Assembly: GCA_013399305.1 (NCBI GenBank)
Contig: VXAI01000179.1
Location: 718,786-782,785 of the forward strand
DNA length: 64,000 bases
Reading direction: 5' to 3'
From: Rostratula benghalensis
Taxonomy: Eukaryota; Chordata; Aves; Charadriiformes; Rostratulidae
The stretch's first letter is position 1, and the number at the start of each line of letters is the position of its first letter. Positions 11,948 to 25,510 of the stretch are shown in pieces. The notes below the pieces were generated by a model, which had not been told where the DNA came from, did no database searches, and worked only from the letters and a program-made list of their open reading frames with translations. Made by a program: the position numbers and the translations under genes.

Positions 11948-13480
11948 TGCACAGAGCAGAAAAAAAATATTAAACCAGCATCTGCGAGTCAATCACATCA
12001 CCAAAATAGAAGTAGCCATAATAATTCTGCTAGAGGAAACATATAAAGGCAAGGGAGGGGCTTCTTCCTGTCAAATCTACTGTATTTAGTTTCAATCAAG
12101 CAGTGGTGAAGATCATTTGGAGTCCCATCTGTGCCCCACATAGTCTCACAGAAATGGAATGTGAAATATACCCTTAGAGCTTTTAAGTCTTTAACAGAGA
12201 ACTCAAGTACGCTAGCACTGATGAGCCTGGGACATCCCTTAGATCATGGATGGTTCAGGTGCACTGCATTTGAGTGTCCTGTGTGATGACTTCAGAGACA
12301 TCTCTGTTTCTATGGGTACAGCTGGCAGAACTTGTAAGCCTCCTTTTTGTCAAAATATCTCCATTTCATGAGCCATGAACCTTTCTGCTAGAACTCACTC
12401 TGAGATAAGGGAAGGTGTTTTAGCAAAAGACACCATCATTCCCAAGAAAGAAACAATTATGGATCAAAGTAATTCCAACATTTTGTTAACTCAAATAATG
12501 GCATAAGTGCCATAGTGGGAAACAGCAACGGTTCATGACATGTTGAATGTTACAGTTGGGGGCACTTAAAAATCTGGCAGTACAGACAGTAGAGGCAGGT
12601 AAGAAAAGAACCTTTATTGATGCTAATAAAAGTGTTAAAGTCAGAATTCACAATCTTTGCTTGATTTAAAGGAAAAGAGCTGCTAAATTTTCTATAAACC
12701 TCACAAAAAGTATTGATCAGTTTGGCATAGAACAGGAAAGGAAATCATTCTATCAAGCAGGATATATATATCAGAAATTTTGCTGCCTGCTCCAGGATGT
12801 AGTCAGACTCTTAAATGTTTATGTAATTTTACCTCAGTTTCTAGTAGACTAAAATTTCCTATGTGAATCAGGGGAAACATTGGTTTCTTCATACCCTTCA
12901 GGCTCCTTGTGAGAGAGCTATTTACTTCCGATAAAAGTCAGATTTCTATGGAAAAGAATTTGCTTAAAATGAAAAATTTTTCAAGGAAAGTTTCTTGACA
13001 ATTGCTATATTAGTGGACACAAGTTTTCATTATGAAAAATCAGCATTTTCCAGCAGAACAAAACTATCACAATGGAAAATTCTCAGTCTACTCTCACATT
13101 AATGCTTTTGAACTTTGATGTTAATCAAGATTCAGAGATACGGTCAAGAAAGTGGGATTTTAAAAACACACTGGAGATGTGTATAATTAATTTTCTTTGA
13201 GCAGAGGAGGTGTGAAACACATTGGTAGCATTTGTTCTTAATGAGCCCAATATTAGGTATTGTCTTTGGAAAAGTTTAACTGGATCAAAAGGTGCTGTTT
13301 AAGGTCATTAATCCACAATCTACTTAATTTGCCCAGAAAACTCTGTCTTCCCCCAGGAATAACTCCATTGTTTTTGAATGTGAAGACTGAGATCAGTCTG
13401 CATTCCAGTATGCGAACAACTTTTGATGCAATAATATGGCTTCAGTGGTGTTTTGAAGTAACAGAAATGTACTGTGCTTA

Positions 13481-13640
13481 TAGAATCATACAGCTCAAAG
13501 ACATTTCAAGTAGCCATGTAGTGCACACCTCTGCCCAAAGGAGAATCATCTATACCAATGGTACCCTATAAGATCTCCAATGCTGGAAACTTCACAATCT
13601 TCTGCAGTTAAGAAACACCAATTTTTTGCTGACACAGGAC
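13481..13640 (-). mobile_element. Ancient CR1 3' tail, strongly diverged
   Basis: The plus strand begins TAGAATCATACAGCTCAAAG and continues through 'catttcaagtagccatgtagt', 'ctctgcccaaaggagaatcatctata' and 'ccaatgctggaaacttcacaa'. Segment by segment this follows the antisense 3' UTR of old CR1 families: terminal TAGAATCATAGA octamers, 'gctggaagggacctcaag', 'ccatctagtccaa', 'ctgcccaaaggcaggatcaact', 'ccagtgatggagattccaca'. The element therefore lies on the minus strand with its 3' end at 13481. Divergence is high and the far end is uncertain. Confidence 0.7.
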
Positions 13641-14879
13641 TGTAAACATTATCATATTATGTTTAATGTGTGACAAGACAGATGCATCCCAGTCTTTTGT
13701 GATCTGCGTTTTGTTGGAAGGACCAATACAGATCATATTCCAAGCGTGGAACTTCGGATGCAAGACTTTATTTTGCTGGCTCAGCATCCCCTCTTCAATA
13801 TGACTTTGGCTAACTGTCTCTGAACATTTATTTCCTCAGAAATATAATGAAATTAGTACCTTCCCATTTACCAGGAAGTGTAAGGAGAAACCTCTTCAAG
13901 GAGATTGACCCATTGTTGACAAATTTCCAGAAATGTCCCAAGACTTCTGTAAACTCGGTCTTCCCAATGCTCATCAGGCCAGGAAAATGCCAGGAAAATC
14001 ACCCTTTGAGATTTTTTGTTATTTAGGAATGTGGTTCTTTGGTCGTACAGGAGACTGTTTTAGGCCAATGACTTCAAGATTCCCAGGCTACTTTCATACT
14101 AGTAAACTAAAGAGGGCTTGAACTCAAATATTTTCCCATGAGTGTACACACAAATTAATTGCTGACATGGTCCCTGGCTTGATTCTGGACCATACTCATG
14201 AACACACTCCCAGACAGTGCCCAGGCACATTGTGAGGGATTCTGTCGGTCAAAATCTGCTCTCAACAGCATGTGTGAGACCAGTCAGTTTTGGGAATTCT
14301 GACTTACAGAAGTGAATTTTACCAGGACGCTTAAATGCTGAAGAATAGGCACTGTGCCATTTTATTTACTAGTGGAGATATAGTCACAGGTCTGAAGGTC
14401 GGGAAGAATCCAACTTGACTCAGACTCAGGGACACCAGCAAATTAACCAAGAAAAATGTCTGGACTGCTGCAACATGTTACTCTCTTCCTGCAGTTCTTT
14501 AGGTTCTGTGCTATCCTACATCAGGAGAGATGGGTGCTTCAGAGAGGGATGCCAAACACAAGATGTGAGCCATAGCTGGGTTAGCAGCTGTTAACATCAG
14601 GTTTAACTTAGATTACCAAATCACATTTCTGAAGTTAAGCAATGTAAACAGCAACTGTATTTAGAGAAAGGGGAAATCAGAACACATTAATAGGCTTCAG
14701 CATGAGTATTTCTAGTGTTGGTTCAGACCCAGACTGGCATGTGAGTTTTGAATTCTTCCATGAGCAGAGACATTTCACAACAGATAAACCTATTATAATG
14801 CAGACACACTTCAGAGGGCCTTCCACATCAAGGTTCTGCCCTCACCCTTGTTACACCTGAGCAATACCAACTCAGATTT
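13641..14879. other. Non-coding DNA between LINE fossils
   Basis: No gene recognised. The plus frame at 13933-14121 (62 codons, MSQDFCKLGLPN start) has an ATG but no known domain. No clear simple repeat was seen. Confidence 0.6.
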
Positions 14880-15375
14880 CTCCCCTCATATCAACTTTTA
14901 AAACACTGCTGCATGGGGAAAGAAAACCAGTCTCTCAGGTAACCAACTCCCAAACCACTTAGGTCTTTATAGGTTAAAACCAACACCTTGAACTCAGCCC
15001 AGAAATTCATTGGCAGCCATTGCAGGTTTTGGAGACTGCGTTTTTTTGGGTTTTGGGTTTTGGTTTTTTTATGTCCTCTCTGCATGATGCTCCACTTAAT
15101 AAACAGGTGGTTGAATTGTGCACACTAGATTCAGTTGCCAAATGGCCTCAAGATGTAGCCTCACACGGAGTGCATTAGAGTAATCTAACCTTGTGGTAAG
15201 AAAAGTATGGATAACTTGAGCAGGGACCACATGTGACAGGAAAGGTTGTGCTCTCCTTGCCAAACACAGCAGGAAGAAAAAAAAAAAAACCCACTCTTGG
15301 CTTGCTGCGTCTGCTACCACAGCATCGACAAGCTGCCCAGGATCTTCTGTGTGCTCCAGGAGCTGAATGCTCAAT
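14880..15375 (-). mobile_element. L2-like LINE fragment, RT C-terminus, broken
   Basis: Reading the minus strand, two separate frames give hallmark pieces of the C-terminal RT segment of L2/CR1-superfamily LINEs. The first is QVIHTFLTTRLDYSNALRV (within 15096-15374; family pattern 'vihalvtSRLDYCNALyvGLP'). The second is LQWLPMNFWAEFKVLVLTYK, followed by GLGVGYLRDW (within 14891-15085; family pattern 'LhWLPv..R..FKVL.LtyKaL.GlgP.YL.D'). They occur in the correct order, separated by a frame break near 15090. A GGGTTTT-type tract (plus strand 15041-15069) interrupts the element. The upstream part also contains a 12-13 base A-run at 15279-15291. This is an old, inactive copy predating bird diversification by its divergence. 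The exact family (L2 versus CR1-L3-like) needs a library search. Confidence 0.85.
15041..15069 (+). repeat. GGGTTTT low-complexity tract inside the LINE
   Basis: T-runs alternate with GGG and GG (TTTTTTTGGGTTTTGGGTTTTGG). The tract sits inside the L2-like element where family members have ordinary coding sequence, so it arose later by expansion or insertion. Confidence 0.8.
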
Positions 15376-18300
15376 GGGAAGCTGGACCTAAGTTCTGAAA
15401 TAAGGCACTTGGATTCTCCTGTGTTCTGGAGCAGGAGGCTGGAAATTATGTGACAGATTCACTTAAATTGAATAATGGAAGTTTTCATGACTAAATATAA
15501 AATGAACAATGTAGCCTGTAATATAGTCCTTGTGTTATTTATTCTGATACTAAATGTAATTTTATGCTGTTCCTACAATTTCCATGTGGAATGTGCTTAC
15601 TATTTTGAATTCATAGGAGCACAAGTTCATCACTGAAATGGGAACATGAGATTTGGGAGAATGCGTGCGGGCTGCTGATGATCAGGAGAATGGTGGTGTG
15701 AAGAGTGGCATTACAGAACTAACAGGCCACTCCTGCTAAATCAGGCAGCAATGAAATATTTAAAAATGTAGACATCTTAATTTTCACTTGAACTGTCCAG
15801 AAAAGTCTAAGTGAGGGGATTATGTTGGAAATCAATACTCTGTTGGTACATTTCTTCAACATTTTCTCTGCTGCCTGTAAGCTGAAATCAATACTTTAGC
15901 ACAATAACAACAATGTAGGGTCGTTTGAGAAATTCAAAATTTTCAGCAAACAATCTTAGGTAAAGAATCATGAGATGTCTAGATCCTAGATTATCACAAC
16001 ATTCTGAATCTGTTGATTTTCAGTATTAAAGAAGGGTAAAACCCTGAAATTAGCAGAGTCCTTACTTCACCCTGCCCAACTGTCATTTTTTGCAAATTGT
16101 ACTTTATCTCATTCTCATGTGTGTGTCAGCTTCTAATAGTAGCTTCCACTGTATTCTGGCTACCTTAAATACATAAGGATGTAAAAATAAATATATTTTC
16201 ACCAAACCACAAATATAACCTGTTTCAAACATCATATTACCATTGCAACTTTTTTAGTTTGTGTCAGCTTTTTTCAGGTTTTCAGTTATCAGTTGTTTCA
16301 GGGATACAAGCAGTTGTTCATAACCTTATTAAAAAAAGAGATTCTTTATTCCCAAACCAGAGGAAATATTTGCTAAAGTGTCTACACATGTAGAAACATA
16401 CGTTTCATTTGCCTATGTGGTTAAAGTATCCTGATGTCTCTGTCCTATCGTCTTTATTGCTGTGCTTTGTATAGCATATACTCTAGAAAACAGACATACA
16501 AAACATAGTCTCTACTCTGTTTTCATCAAGGTACACTGAAAAGGAAGGCTACTCTAAAAAAAATATTAAAAAAATCATATTAAGTCCTAATAAATTACTG
16601 ATACTGTCAATTAACTGATTTTACCCACAATGAAATTGAAGAGTAGCTGGTGCAGAGGTCTCTGTTTGCCCAAGAATTTATTTATCCCAGGAATATGTAT
16701 AGATGGTGCTGCTGTATTTCCTCCACTCCTCCTGAGAGAGCTACCCCTTTGAAAGGAAGATATTTTTTGTCTGCTGAAGGACTGTTCAACTCCTGCACCC
16801 AACTTCGGTGTGGATGGGGGCTGACATTGCCATGAAGAGGGATAACTGCAGGGTACTCTGATAAACCCAGTTTATTCTTTTATTGCTTTAAGCATTGTAG
16901 TGAAAACAGGATTTGCATGTCATTTTTATTATAATTTGGTTTCCTGTTCAGGGAAAAATAGCTTTTGAAACTGCAGTTTATCCACTTGTGAACTCAAACA
17001 AAGTCTTGTAAAACTGTGCTGGGTTTACGCTAGTTTCCCTTATTTAAAACACATGCAGAAGCTTATGGTTGTGATCTAGGATTAATACTGTTATAGGGTG
17101 GGTTAAATCTAGTTGGAACTGCTGGGTGTGACGGTCACTCTTCATTTAAGATAGTAGAAACAGGCTCATTTTTAATGTGATAGCAGTATTCAAACTGCAA
17201 CAAAGGCACACCCAAGGCCACTAAGGAATTTGAACTATCTTGGAGGAAGGCTTTGCTGGATATTTTTTAGAAGGGTATGTGTGGACATATATCTGTATGT
17301 CAGAGAGAGAGAGGGAGGAACACCCAAAGTGCAGAGAAGCTCACATTTTCACAGTAAAGCTAGGGTGAAAGATCCTTTTCCATTTCTCTCCTGTCCTATC
17401 TGCTTACTCCCCTCCAAGCAACCCCTCCACTCCTCTGGGCTTGATTAGCCATCCGCTTTTGCTATTGAGGCTATTTATGTGGCTGTGCTCTGAAGCATAT
17501 CTGTATACTAGTTGTTTAAAGAAAAAAAAGAAAAAAAAAAAAAGGTATTTCTTTATCTCTTTCCCCTCCTGCAAGCCCAGTAATTTCCCTGGTTGAGAGT
17601 GTTGTTACGGAAACAGTTGCACTGGAACAAAGGGAATTTGCACCAGGAGCAGGGAGGAAGCAGAGAACTGGATCAGCTGCTGTAGTCAGGAATGGTTAGG
17701 TTGAAAACCTTAGGCTAAAGGAATCGTACTTAAAATTACAACTTTGGGGTAAAGCCAACCTTGATTTGAAAAGACTAAGGAGCTATGCTGGAAGATTCAG
17801 TCCTTTTAGCTGCCCTGATAGCCTCCAGAAGCATCCAGAACAAGAAATCCCTGCATAATGTCTGTTCCTGGAGGCAGCTGACTCTGGTTTGTTCACACCT
17901 TCTATTATATCATGCTTCCAGAGCACCTGGTTTCCTTCTGATTTCTCTTCCCACACCAGTGCCTTCCAATACCCAATGCATCAGATGGCCTCTCTTTTCT
18001 TTTCTTCCCTGCCTGCACCAGCTTGGAGCTAGAAACCTTTGCCTTCTCTAAGGACCTCTACCTGATGCATCTCCCTCTGAACGAGACAGTGTAGAAAGGT
18101 CCTGGAAACCCTGAGAGGTGATCTGCAGACAGCTTTGGAGGACTGCTCACTGACTGCTCTCTGAAAGCAGCACATAGATGAGAGTGTGGACTCCTTCCCT
18201 TACTTCCCTCTGGTATTCAGAAATGAGAGATTTCTTAAGAGTGTTTACAAGTACTCAGAATTGCATCAAAAATACTGAACTGACACAGGTATCTTACTCT

Positions 18301-21300
18301 GGTGGCTTTTCATTCAAGTAACAACAGGTAACATTTACACATCACAGGTAATTCCAAACATCAGTTCACCTTTGCTGTTAGTAAATACTAGGACTTATGG
18401 AGATTTCCCGTTAGGGACAAGGAGAAAACATGGTGACAGAAGATGTCACCTTTACTCTAAGCTGTGTTGGTCACTCTAAATTTGCTATTGGACTATTCAC
18501 AAGAACCCTGTGTGCTCACTGTCAGGTTGACATTACAGAACAGGTTTGTTTCAGACAATTATCCATTTAGGCATCTGTCACTCTGGATTTGCATTGTCTG
18601 CAAAAGTTCTGGAGCAAAATGCTGTCCCAAATAAATGAGCGTAACTACAGTCAGCTTCAAAACTGGACATGCATCCATACTGTGGGTCAAATGATGGGGC
18701 TATACCTCAGAAAATAACATTATTAGAGTAGAACTATTAGTTTTAGACATTACAGTATGAGACAAGATGGTATGATTAGCTACAGTGCCTCAAAAAAATC
18801 TTCCTCAAATTATTTGTATTTCAACTAGAAAAAACATATTAGCATAATATAATGCTTTCCAGGAGCAGAGGAAACACAAACCAAACCTTGTAAGTCATTT
18901 CAGTGATCAAATAACTCACAAAAGCTTAAAATTTCTGCTTTTCTTTGAGGCTTAATTAGATTGTATCCATTTTCAGTCACCAGTTCTGGTAAGTTGAAGA
19001 GCCTTTACCTGTTTGTAAACAAAATTTGTTTGTTTGATTCTTCTCAACAGTCTCATCCACAGATATTACAGATAGAGTGGAGTTCCTAAGTCTTAGCTGT
19101 AAACTATCTTTTGCCATTTTATAACCATTAAGGTCCAACTTAATGCAGCATCCCGTTAGTGGCTCCCTTCACCACATCCGGAGATAATGTAGCAACCTCT
19201 AGCTTCTTCCAGCTTCCTCTCCTAATATATAAGACCTGTATTATCCTTTCTGTTTCAGTACTATATTGGGAATTTGAACTCAGCTGTTTACAACTCGCAA
19301 GCCATTTGCAGAGGTACTTCTTCCCTAGTCTATAAATACAGTTTGCTTACATTGAAAACTATTTCAGTTAGCTGACCACAGAATCCCAATTATTCAATGT
19401 ACCTGATTTATTCTCTTTGTTATTAAGCTTTCATTCCATTCTAGATCATCTCTAAATACTACATATAACCATTCTGTGATTTCCTCCAGTTAATCAACAA
19501 AAACATTAAGCGGCAGATGAACATGAATTGAAGTTTGTCAGACTCCATCACAGGTGCCTCACAAGTGTTTCCTTGTTCACAATTCCATATGGCTCCTTAA
19601 CCAGTGCTTCATTTAATGGAGCAAAACTCTGAATCTACAACATATATGTTTCTTTGTCAAGGTACAAGAAAATGTCAAGTCAGACAACCTACAGAAAGCT
19701 ATAATATCAACATTATTATCACTGAAATATTTAATTTCATCAAAGATATGAAAGTAAAGACATGATATGATAAAAAACCCCAAACCCCAAAACCTAGAGA
19801 ACTGTTTTCATTAACTTTTCATTATGTCATTCATTATATAGTTCATTAATTCATTATTAAAGAAATTACGAATGACCCACTACATTATTTCACCAGGGAG
19901 CTGACATTCTTACAGTTAACCTTTTACAGCATCACCACAGTTGTAGCTGCCTTCTACACCTCTACAGGTTTTTCAGTGTTTCAGACAGCTCATGTGCTTC
20001 CTCTCATCCTGCCTGCAGCTGTGGGATTCCACACCTATTGATTCAACAGCCTCCTGCTTCCCTGTAGGACTGGAAATATTTTCAGCACTGTCCTTTGATA
20101 AGAATGTGTTGTCCAGGTCTGTCCTGAGTAAAAAGCAGAAATGCTCATTGAACACTGTTTCCTTTGTGTCATTAGTAGCAGTTGGAAATGTATTTCCAAA
20201 TATGTAATAGCATGGACACTCACAAGTTTTCTTTGGTGCTACTACACTTCTCTGCCAAAGTGTTCCTCCTTGCATACTTTGGCTTCTTTCATAATTTTGG
20301 TCACAGTTCCTTGTCTAATACTATGCTTTGCTCCTGAATTTCACTGTATTCTTCTTCCTTCTAGGTAAATTTAATTTTTGTCTTTGCCATCATTTCTCTC
20401 TCCTTTAGATTATTTTACTTTATCACCATAAACATATTCCAGTTCAAGGGTTGTGAATCTGGTATAAATGAGAGAAAAACTTATTTAAATACTTCCTGCT
20501 TATCTCTTCTATTTTGAACATTGTTTTCTACAGGTGATTTACATTCCTCCTTCTTGTCAACTTTATGAAATTAACTCTCCCAAACCACATTCTAAATAGA
20601 AAAATTCATGAACAATTTACTTCATGACAATTATTAAATTTCACCTCTACAATGGCCTGCTTGGTTTATGTCAATTTGAGAACTAGGTAATTCCCTTTTT
20701 TTTTAGATGCAAGACTTTTTGAATTGTTACATCTTACTTTCAAAAATTGAGTGTTTTGAACAGACAGCATGAGTTTTCCAATAAAAGTATTAAAATTCTC
20801 CAGGATAATGTAGCTTACATTTTATTTTTTTTCTGGCATGCAACAAATCATGAACAAACTGATCATTCAGTTTCCAGTCTGGATTGTGTACTACACACTG
20901 ATCTTTCCATAAGGGCATGGACTCAGTAGCTTGTAGGATTATTTTCATATGTGGCATAGAAACAAGTGGGTGGAGATCACCTCCTTTTCCCATTTGCTCA
21001 CTAATACATTTTAAGTACATTTATTACATTCAGGGCTACTCTAAGGCTGTGTTTCCTGGACATTTCTCCGTTCTTCTGCCAGAAAGTTTTGTCTGAGCAG
21101 ACTGAGGGGGGAATTATATATTTTTCTGGGATTTCCCTATGGCTGGTAGCCCTAACTAGGTGAACATCTCCAACTCAGCTGCTATATATCTGAAAATACA
21201 CATGGAGCTGACTAGCATATATAGGAAGCATTCAGTTTAATGGATCCATAGTCACTCTACAACAGTACAGTAAGTCCAGTGCTTCTAAGAAGTATCTGTT

Positions 21301-21853
21301 GTCCCTCCCAAGCATTCTGTGTTCACATTGCCTTGGAATATCAAAGTGAGAACATTACAAAAGGCAATTTTTGATGGGACCAAAGTATCTTCAGCCCAGT
21401 AGTCCACCTCTGACAGTAGGGGAAGTCTAGGCAACAAAAAGCGCTCCTTCTGCAGCTGGCCTCTGCCACTTCCAGCCATTAGAGAATTAGGAACTTCCCA
21501 AATTACAGGTAATATCTTTATGTTTAATAGCCCTTGTGCTAAATTTCTTTGACTGATGAGCCTCACCAGTTTTTGAACCCCACTTGACTTTTGGTATGTC
21601 TAGCATCCTGTGGCAATGAGTTCTGCCGAAACATTGTGAGTTGTATGAAAAAAATCTCTTACCTGACATTTTAATCCGATTTCTCTATATGTGAAATACA
21701 ATTGAAAGTAATTCCTCTTTCACAGCACACACCATTTTACACACCTAAATTTCACGTAGAGCATGATTTTACCTCCTCTCTCAACTGAGTTTTTCTAGCT
21801 TTGTTTTTCATCATGGTTACTGTTCCATGGTTTTGATCCCTTCTGTTGCTTTT
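15376..21853. other. AT-rich non-coding DNA, no gene recognised
   Basis: No recognisable gene, RNA or long repeat. Small features are an A-rich run at about 17521-17543, a GA microrepeat near 17301-17317, and an A/C tract (aaaaaaccccaaaccccaaaa) at about 19772-19792. Open frames up to 100 codons (for example minus strand 19973-20275) overlap frames on the opposite strand and carry no known domain. Confidence 0.65.
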
Positions 21854-21918
21854 CACAGAATCACAGAATGGTATGGGGTTGGAAGGAACCTTTGGAGATC
21901 ATCTAGTCCAACCTCCCA
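21854..21918 (-). mobile_element. CR1 3' terminus, 65-bp tail
   Basis: CACAGAATCACAGAATGG followed by TATGGGGTTGGAAGGAACCT and TGGAGATCATCTAGTCCAA is the antisense of the 3' end of avian CR1. The duplicated CACAGAAT/TCACAGAAT octamers are the terminal repeats. The copy is severely 5'-truncated, keeping only about 65 bases, and is well preserved, so it is younger than the fossils at 13.5 and 14.9 kb. Confidence 0.93.
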
Positions 21919-23888
21919 TTTTTCTTTGTATTTTCCTTATTTTTCCTATGGATTTTGGTGGATGCAACACCAGACCTAAATACAATTCAGGGTGTGAATG
22001 CATCGTGCATCTATTGAGTGACATATCAAAGTTCATTTTAAATAAATTGTAGTTTTATCCCCCTCTCCCTTTAGTTCTAGACCTGATGTTCTCCTGACAT
22101 ACCCGAAGAACACATCATCTCCATTTTCTCCTTTCCTCCCACGCACACAGATCCTCTTTGCCCTTGCCATAACCAGCCTTGCTTTTAGGTCTAATATCAC
22201 AGCTGAGAGCGAGCTAAAAGCATTGGCTGGATCTGGTTGACTCCAGCCAGAGATATTCACATTAGCTGCTCTTTCTAGGAGCAGGTTGCAGAGATACTCA
22301 GGCTGGTTCTGGAGAGAAGCAGTACAAATCCAGCAAAGCTTTACTCTCTGGGCTTTGTGCCACACCTCTTTGTAATGGGATCCCCTTCACTCCAGAGAAA
22401 CCACTACCCAAGAAGACTGATTCAGTATAGCCACTCTGATGTGGCTGTTGCCAAAATATGGCAGTAAGCTTTGCATTCAGATTTTAAAATATTTTACATT
22501 GATTCTCACCCCAGTGATTTTGGCTTACCCATCATAAAGACCACCATAGAGAAACAGTGATTGGTAATAGAAATATGTGCCTGGAAAGCCTTCCATTAGT
22601 AACCTCATGTGTACTGGGCAACTTCCAGGTCAGATAATTGCCATTCCACCCACCATAAATTCTCCCCATGATTCTGTGTCTGTATGTGTTAAGGGACAAA
22701 ATCAAGCTGCTGATTTAGGTGATTATTTTCTTAGACCTTAACCAAATTGATAAACCAGGTAGGGAAAGCAGTTATGTAGATTACTCACAACTTCCATTAC
22801 TTGGTATGAGGTTGTACATATCCCATACCATTCAGATCAAAGGCACTTTTAAAATGGTAAAATTAAACAGGTATTATTTTGGTTACTACTAACTGACAAA
22901 TCAGTTTCTTTCACTCTGCAAGAGAAGTTGTGTTTCCTCCTCCCTTTCATATTTTTTTTTCCTGCAGAAAAATATCTCAAACCAGCTCTGTCAGCAACCA
23001 TTTATCTTATAACTTATAGTGGGTTTCCAGTTCTCAGGGACCTGTGCTGACTCCCAGTTGGTGCTTAATGCAATTATCATTTATTCTATTTGGATATTAG
23101 CATTAAAGAGGTGTATTTTTTTTTTTTTTCATAACAGCTTTGCGTATGTTCCACATTAACATTCCAGTGCTGCCCAGTAAAAATAGTTGGCCATCTGCCC
23201 ACTTTTTAAAGTAAATTTTTGGTTTACTATTTTTTAAATTTGGACTTCTAATTATAGTTAGCTCTTCATAAATAGTTTCACAGAGCTGGAGAGAGTGTTA
23301 AGTGCTGCATTTCTGAACCTTTCATCCCTAATAAGTAACTGTAATCTGGCTCTGACACACCTTAGCTATCCAAACTCCTCCAAAATCCAATATATTTTTG
23401 TAATTTCCCCTTCTTTGTTCTGGAGACTTAGGTTTTCTCCCTGAACTTTCTAAGAGGAAACATCCCTCTTACCTTTGACCCTGGCAGCAAACCATCATCC
23501 TTTCTCTTCCTTTGCCTCCCACCAAACCAACCAGTGTCTTAAGATGGACCTGTGGGCCATCAGCTGGAGAGCTGCAGGTACTATGTCATCAGAGAGCTAT
23601 TCTTTGATGATGTGGTCAGTCTTCCTATGGTTTCTAGTAAGCCAGTCTTGGCAGGTTCATCTTGCCAATGCGCCAGCTCACACAGCTGTAATTATAATTG
23701 AATCCACAAAGTTAGATTTAGTCATCCAAGTCCATATATCAGCGTAGGTTACTGCAGTTTTCTGCTACTTAAGCATATTTAATTTACAAACTACTGTGCA
23801 CATTATATTTCCAGTGGCTTTTGAGGTGTGTGGAAGGGTGTGTGTCCAAATCAGAGATATAAAAACCTAAGTAACCACACATATAAAA

Positions 23889-23920
23889 GGGAGGGAAGGG
23901 GGGGGGGGAGGGACGGAGGG
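23889..23920 (+). repeat. Strong G-run cluster, G-quadruplex type
   Basis: G-runs of 3, 3, 11, 3, 2 and 3 bases are separated by one- or two-base spacers. At least four runs of three or more satisfy the G-quadruplex pattern. It sits in otherwise AT-rich DNA. Confidence 0.8.
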
Positions 23921-25486
23921 AATTATGAAAAGATAGACAGTATGGGAGGACATAAATGCCTTATGCTACAAAATTTCAAATGAGCACACCACCACTCAAA
24001 AGGGTGCAGCTAAAACTGAGAGACATTCCTTGGGAGCATCAAGCCAGATACCTCCGAACAGCTTCAGCTCAGTTGCCAGGATAAATCCTGGTCTTCATAG
24101 GGGTGACAGTGGTGTGAAAGCACAACAGCATGACGTGGTGAAACAGATCTTAAAGCTTTCCTTTGAGGCACAAATGCTTTTCTTTGACCAGCAGAGAACT
24201 CTAGGAAGCCCCGAGTGGTCCAGAAATTATTTTTTGTCAGTGTAACTCCCTTCAGGGTTTACACTCAAGTCCCTACTGAACAAGAATGTTCCTCCTCACT
24301 CATAGTCTTCATCAGATCGTGAAGGAGCAAGTCTTGCTGCTGGTCTGTAACCCTTTCTTGTAAGTCAGCTGCCTGATTTCTCATCAGTTTCTTGTATGAT
24401 CGCTATTATTGCAACATACTGTACCCAAATTGACCCTTTATGGGAAATATTGTTTCCAGTATCCAAAAATAAACTGATCAGTATCAGCTTATGTCTTTTC
24501 ATTCCTAAGCTTTTAAAAACATGTGTGAAATTATGCACAGACATAGACTTTTACATATTTTTTTGAAATTGTTTGCTGTTCATGTCATTTCCTTAAAATA
24601 TGTCTTTCATCATTATGTATTCTCCAGAATTCTACAAAGGAGGGATTTTTCTTTCATAAATGTCTAGATTTTTGTGGTTGTTTTCCAGAGTAACAGAGAC
24701 AATCAGTCAAACAAAAGGTTGTGAGAGAAAATAATTTGGGAGGAGAGAGGACAGAGAAAAGAAAAAGAGGATATAAGTATAAATAGCTAACAAAAAATCT
24801 TTCATGCACATAATTCAGAATATTTTGTTTCAGATATTTTGATGCGTTGTCTCATTGAAGCTGATGCTCTTCAAACTCTTATCTACTTCTATATATTGTA
24901 CACAGAGCCTGGATATTATTTCTTATGGTGCCCTATGCCTGAGGATTCTGGTAAGACACCATGTTATAGTTCTTCATGAAAAATGTAGTTTAACTAAGGA
25001 TAAAGCATAAGCAAATTTAACAGAGGAAGAGAGGGTATCAAAGGGAATCACACAAGGATTTTGGAATGCATCTTTTTTTTACCATTGTTGATTATTTCAT
25101 GTTAAAAATATTTTCTGGCTACCCCAGCTACTGGTAGCAAGACTGACAGATTCAACACATTTCATAAGGAATCAGGTGAATAAAAAGAGAAGGAGTATAT
25201 GATTGCAATTTAACAGCAGCTTTTCAAATCATAGAACTTATAGTAGAAAACAGATGCAAGTCCAGCACCACCAAATTGCTAATAAAAAAATTTAAAAGAA
25301 TGATTGAAGCAATTAGCATGAATAGATCAGAGATGGCTATCTGGAAAGCTGGCAACACATTTCAGAAATTTGATCCTTTCTTTTAAGAAAGCCAACAAAC
25401 CATGAAGATCTTCACTCCTGCCAGTCTACTCCAGTGAGAGAGGATGGCCAGCATCGTCTGTGTGGAAAAACTAAAATGACAAAGAT

Positions 25487-25510
25487 TTTTTGTTTTGTTT
25501 TGTTTTTTTT
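25487..25510 (+). repeat. TTTTG tract
   Basis: Short low-complexity tract of TTTTG units ending in T8. It is the same class as the tract at 7770-7840. Confidence 0.8.

Larger units (their letters stand above)
10291..13480. other. AT-rich non-coding DNA, no gene recognised
   Basis: No recognisable gene. The segment contains a 19-A homopolymer (10446-10464), an AAC microrepeat near 11030-11042, a 19-bp direct repeat at 11902-11947, and several AT-only patches near 11210-11360. Overlapping frames on both strands at 11.70-12.09 kb and the frame at 13260-13571 give unrecognised peptides and look like chance. The latter runs into the old CR1 at 13481. Confidence 0.65.

Noticed and set aside
19772..19792. 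CCCCAAA-like units as interstitial telomere repeat
   Set aside because: Vertebrate telomere repeat is TTAGGG/CCCTAA. These units are ordinary A/C low-complexity sequence.
22033..22365. Minus-strand 110-codon frame
   Set aside because: It starts at GTG, which is not a normal vertebrate start, and shows no recognisable domain.
25227..25275. 'aaatcatagaacttatagtag' as another CR1 end
   Set aside because: Only the first dozen bases resemble the octamer region and the following sequence does not match any CR1 tail I know.
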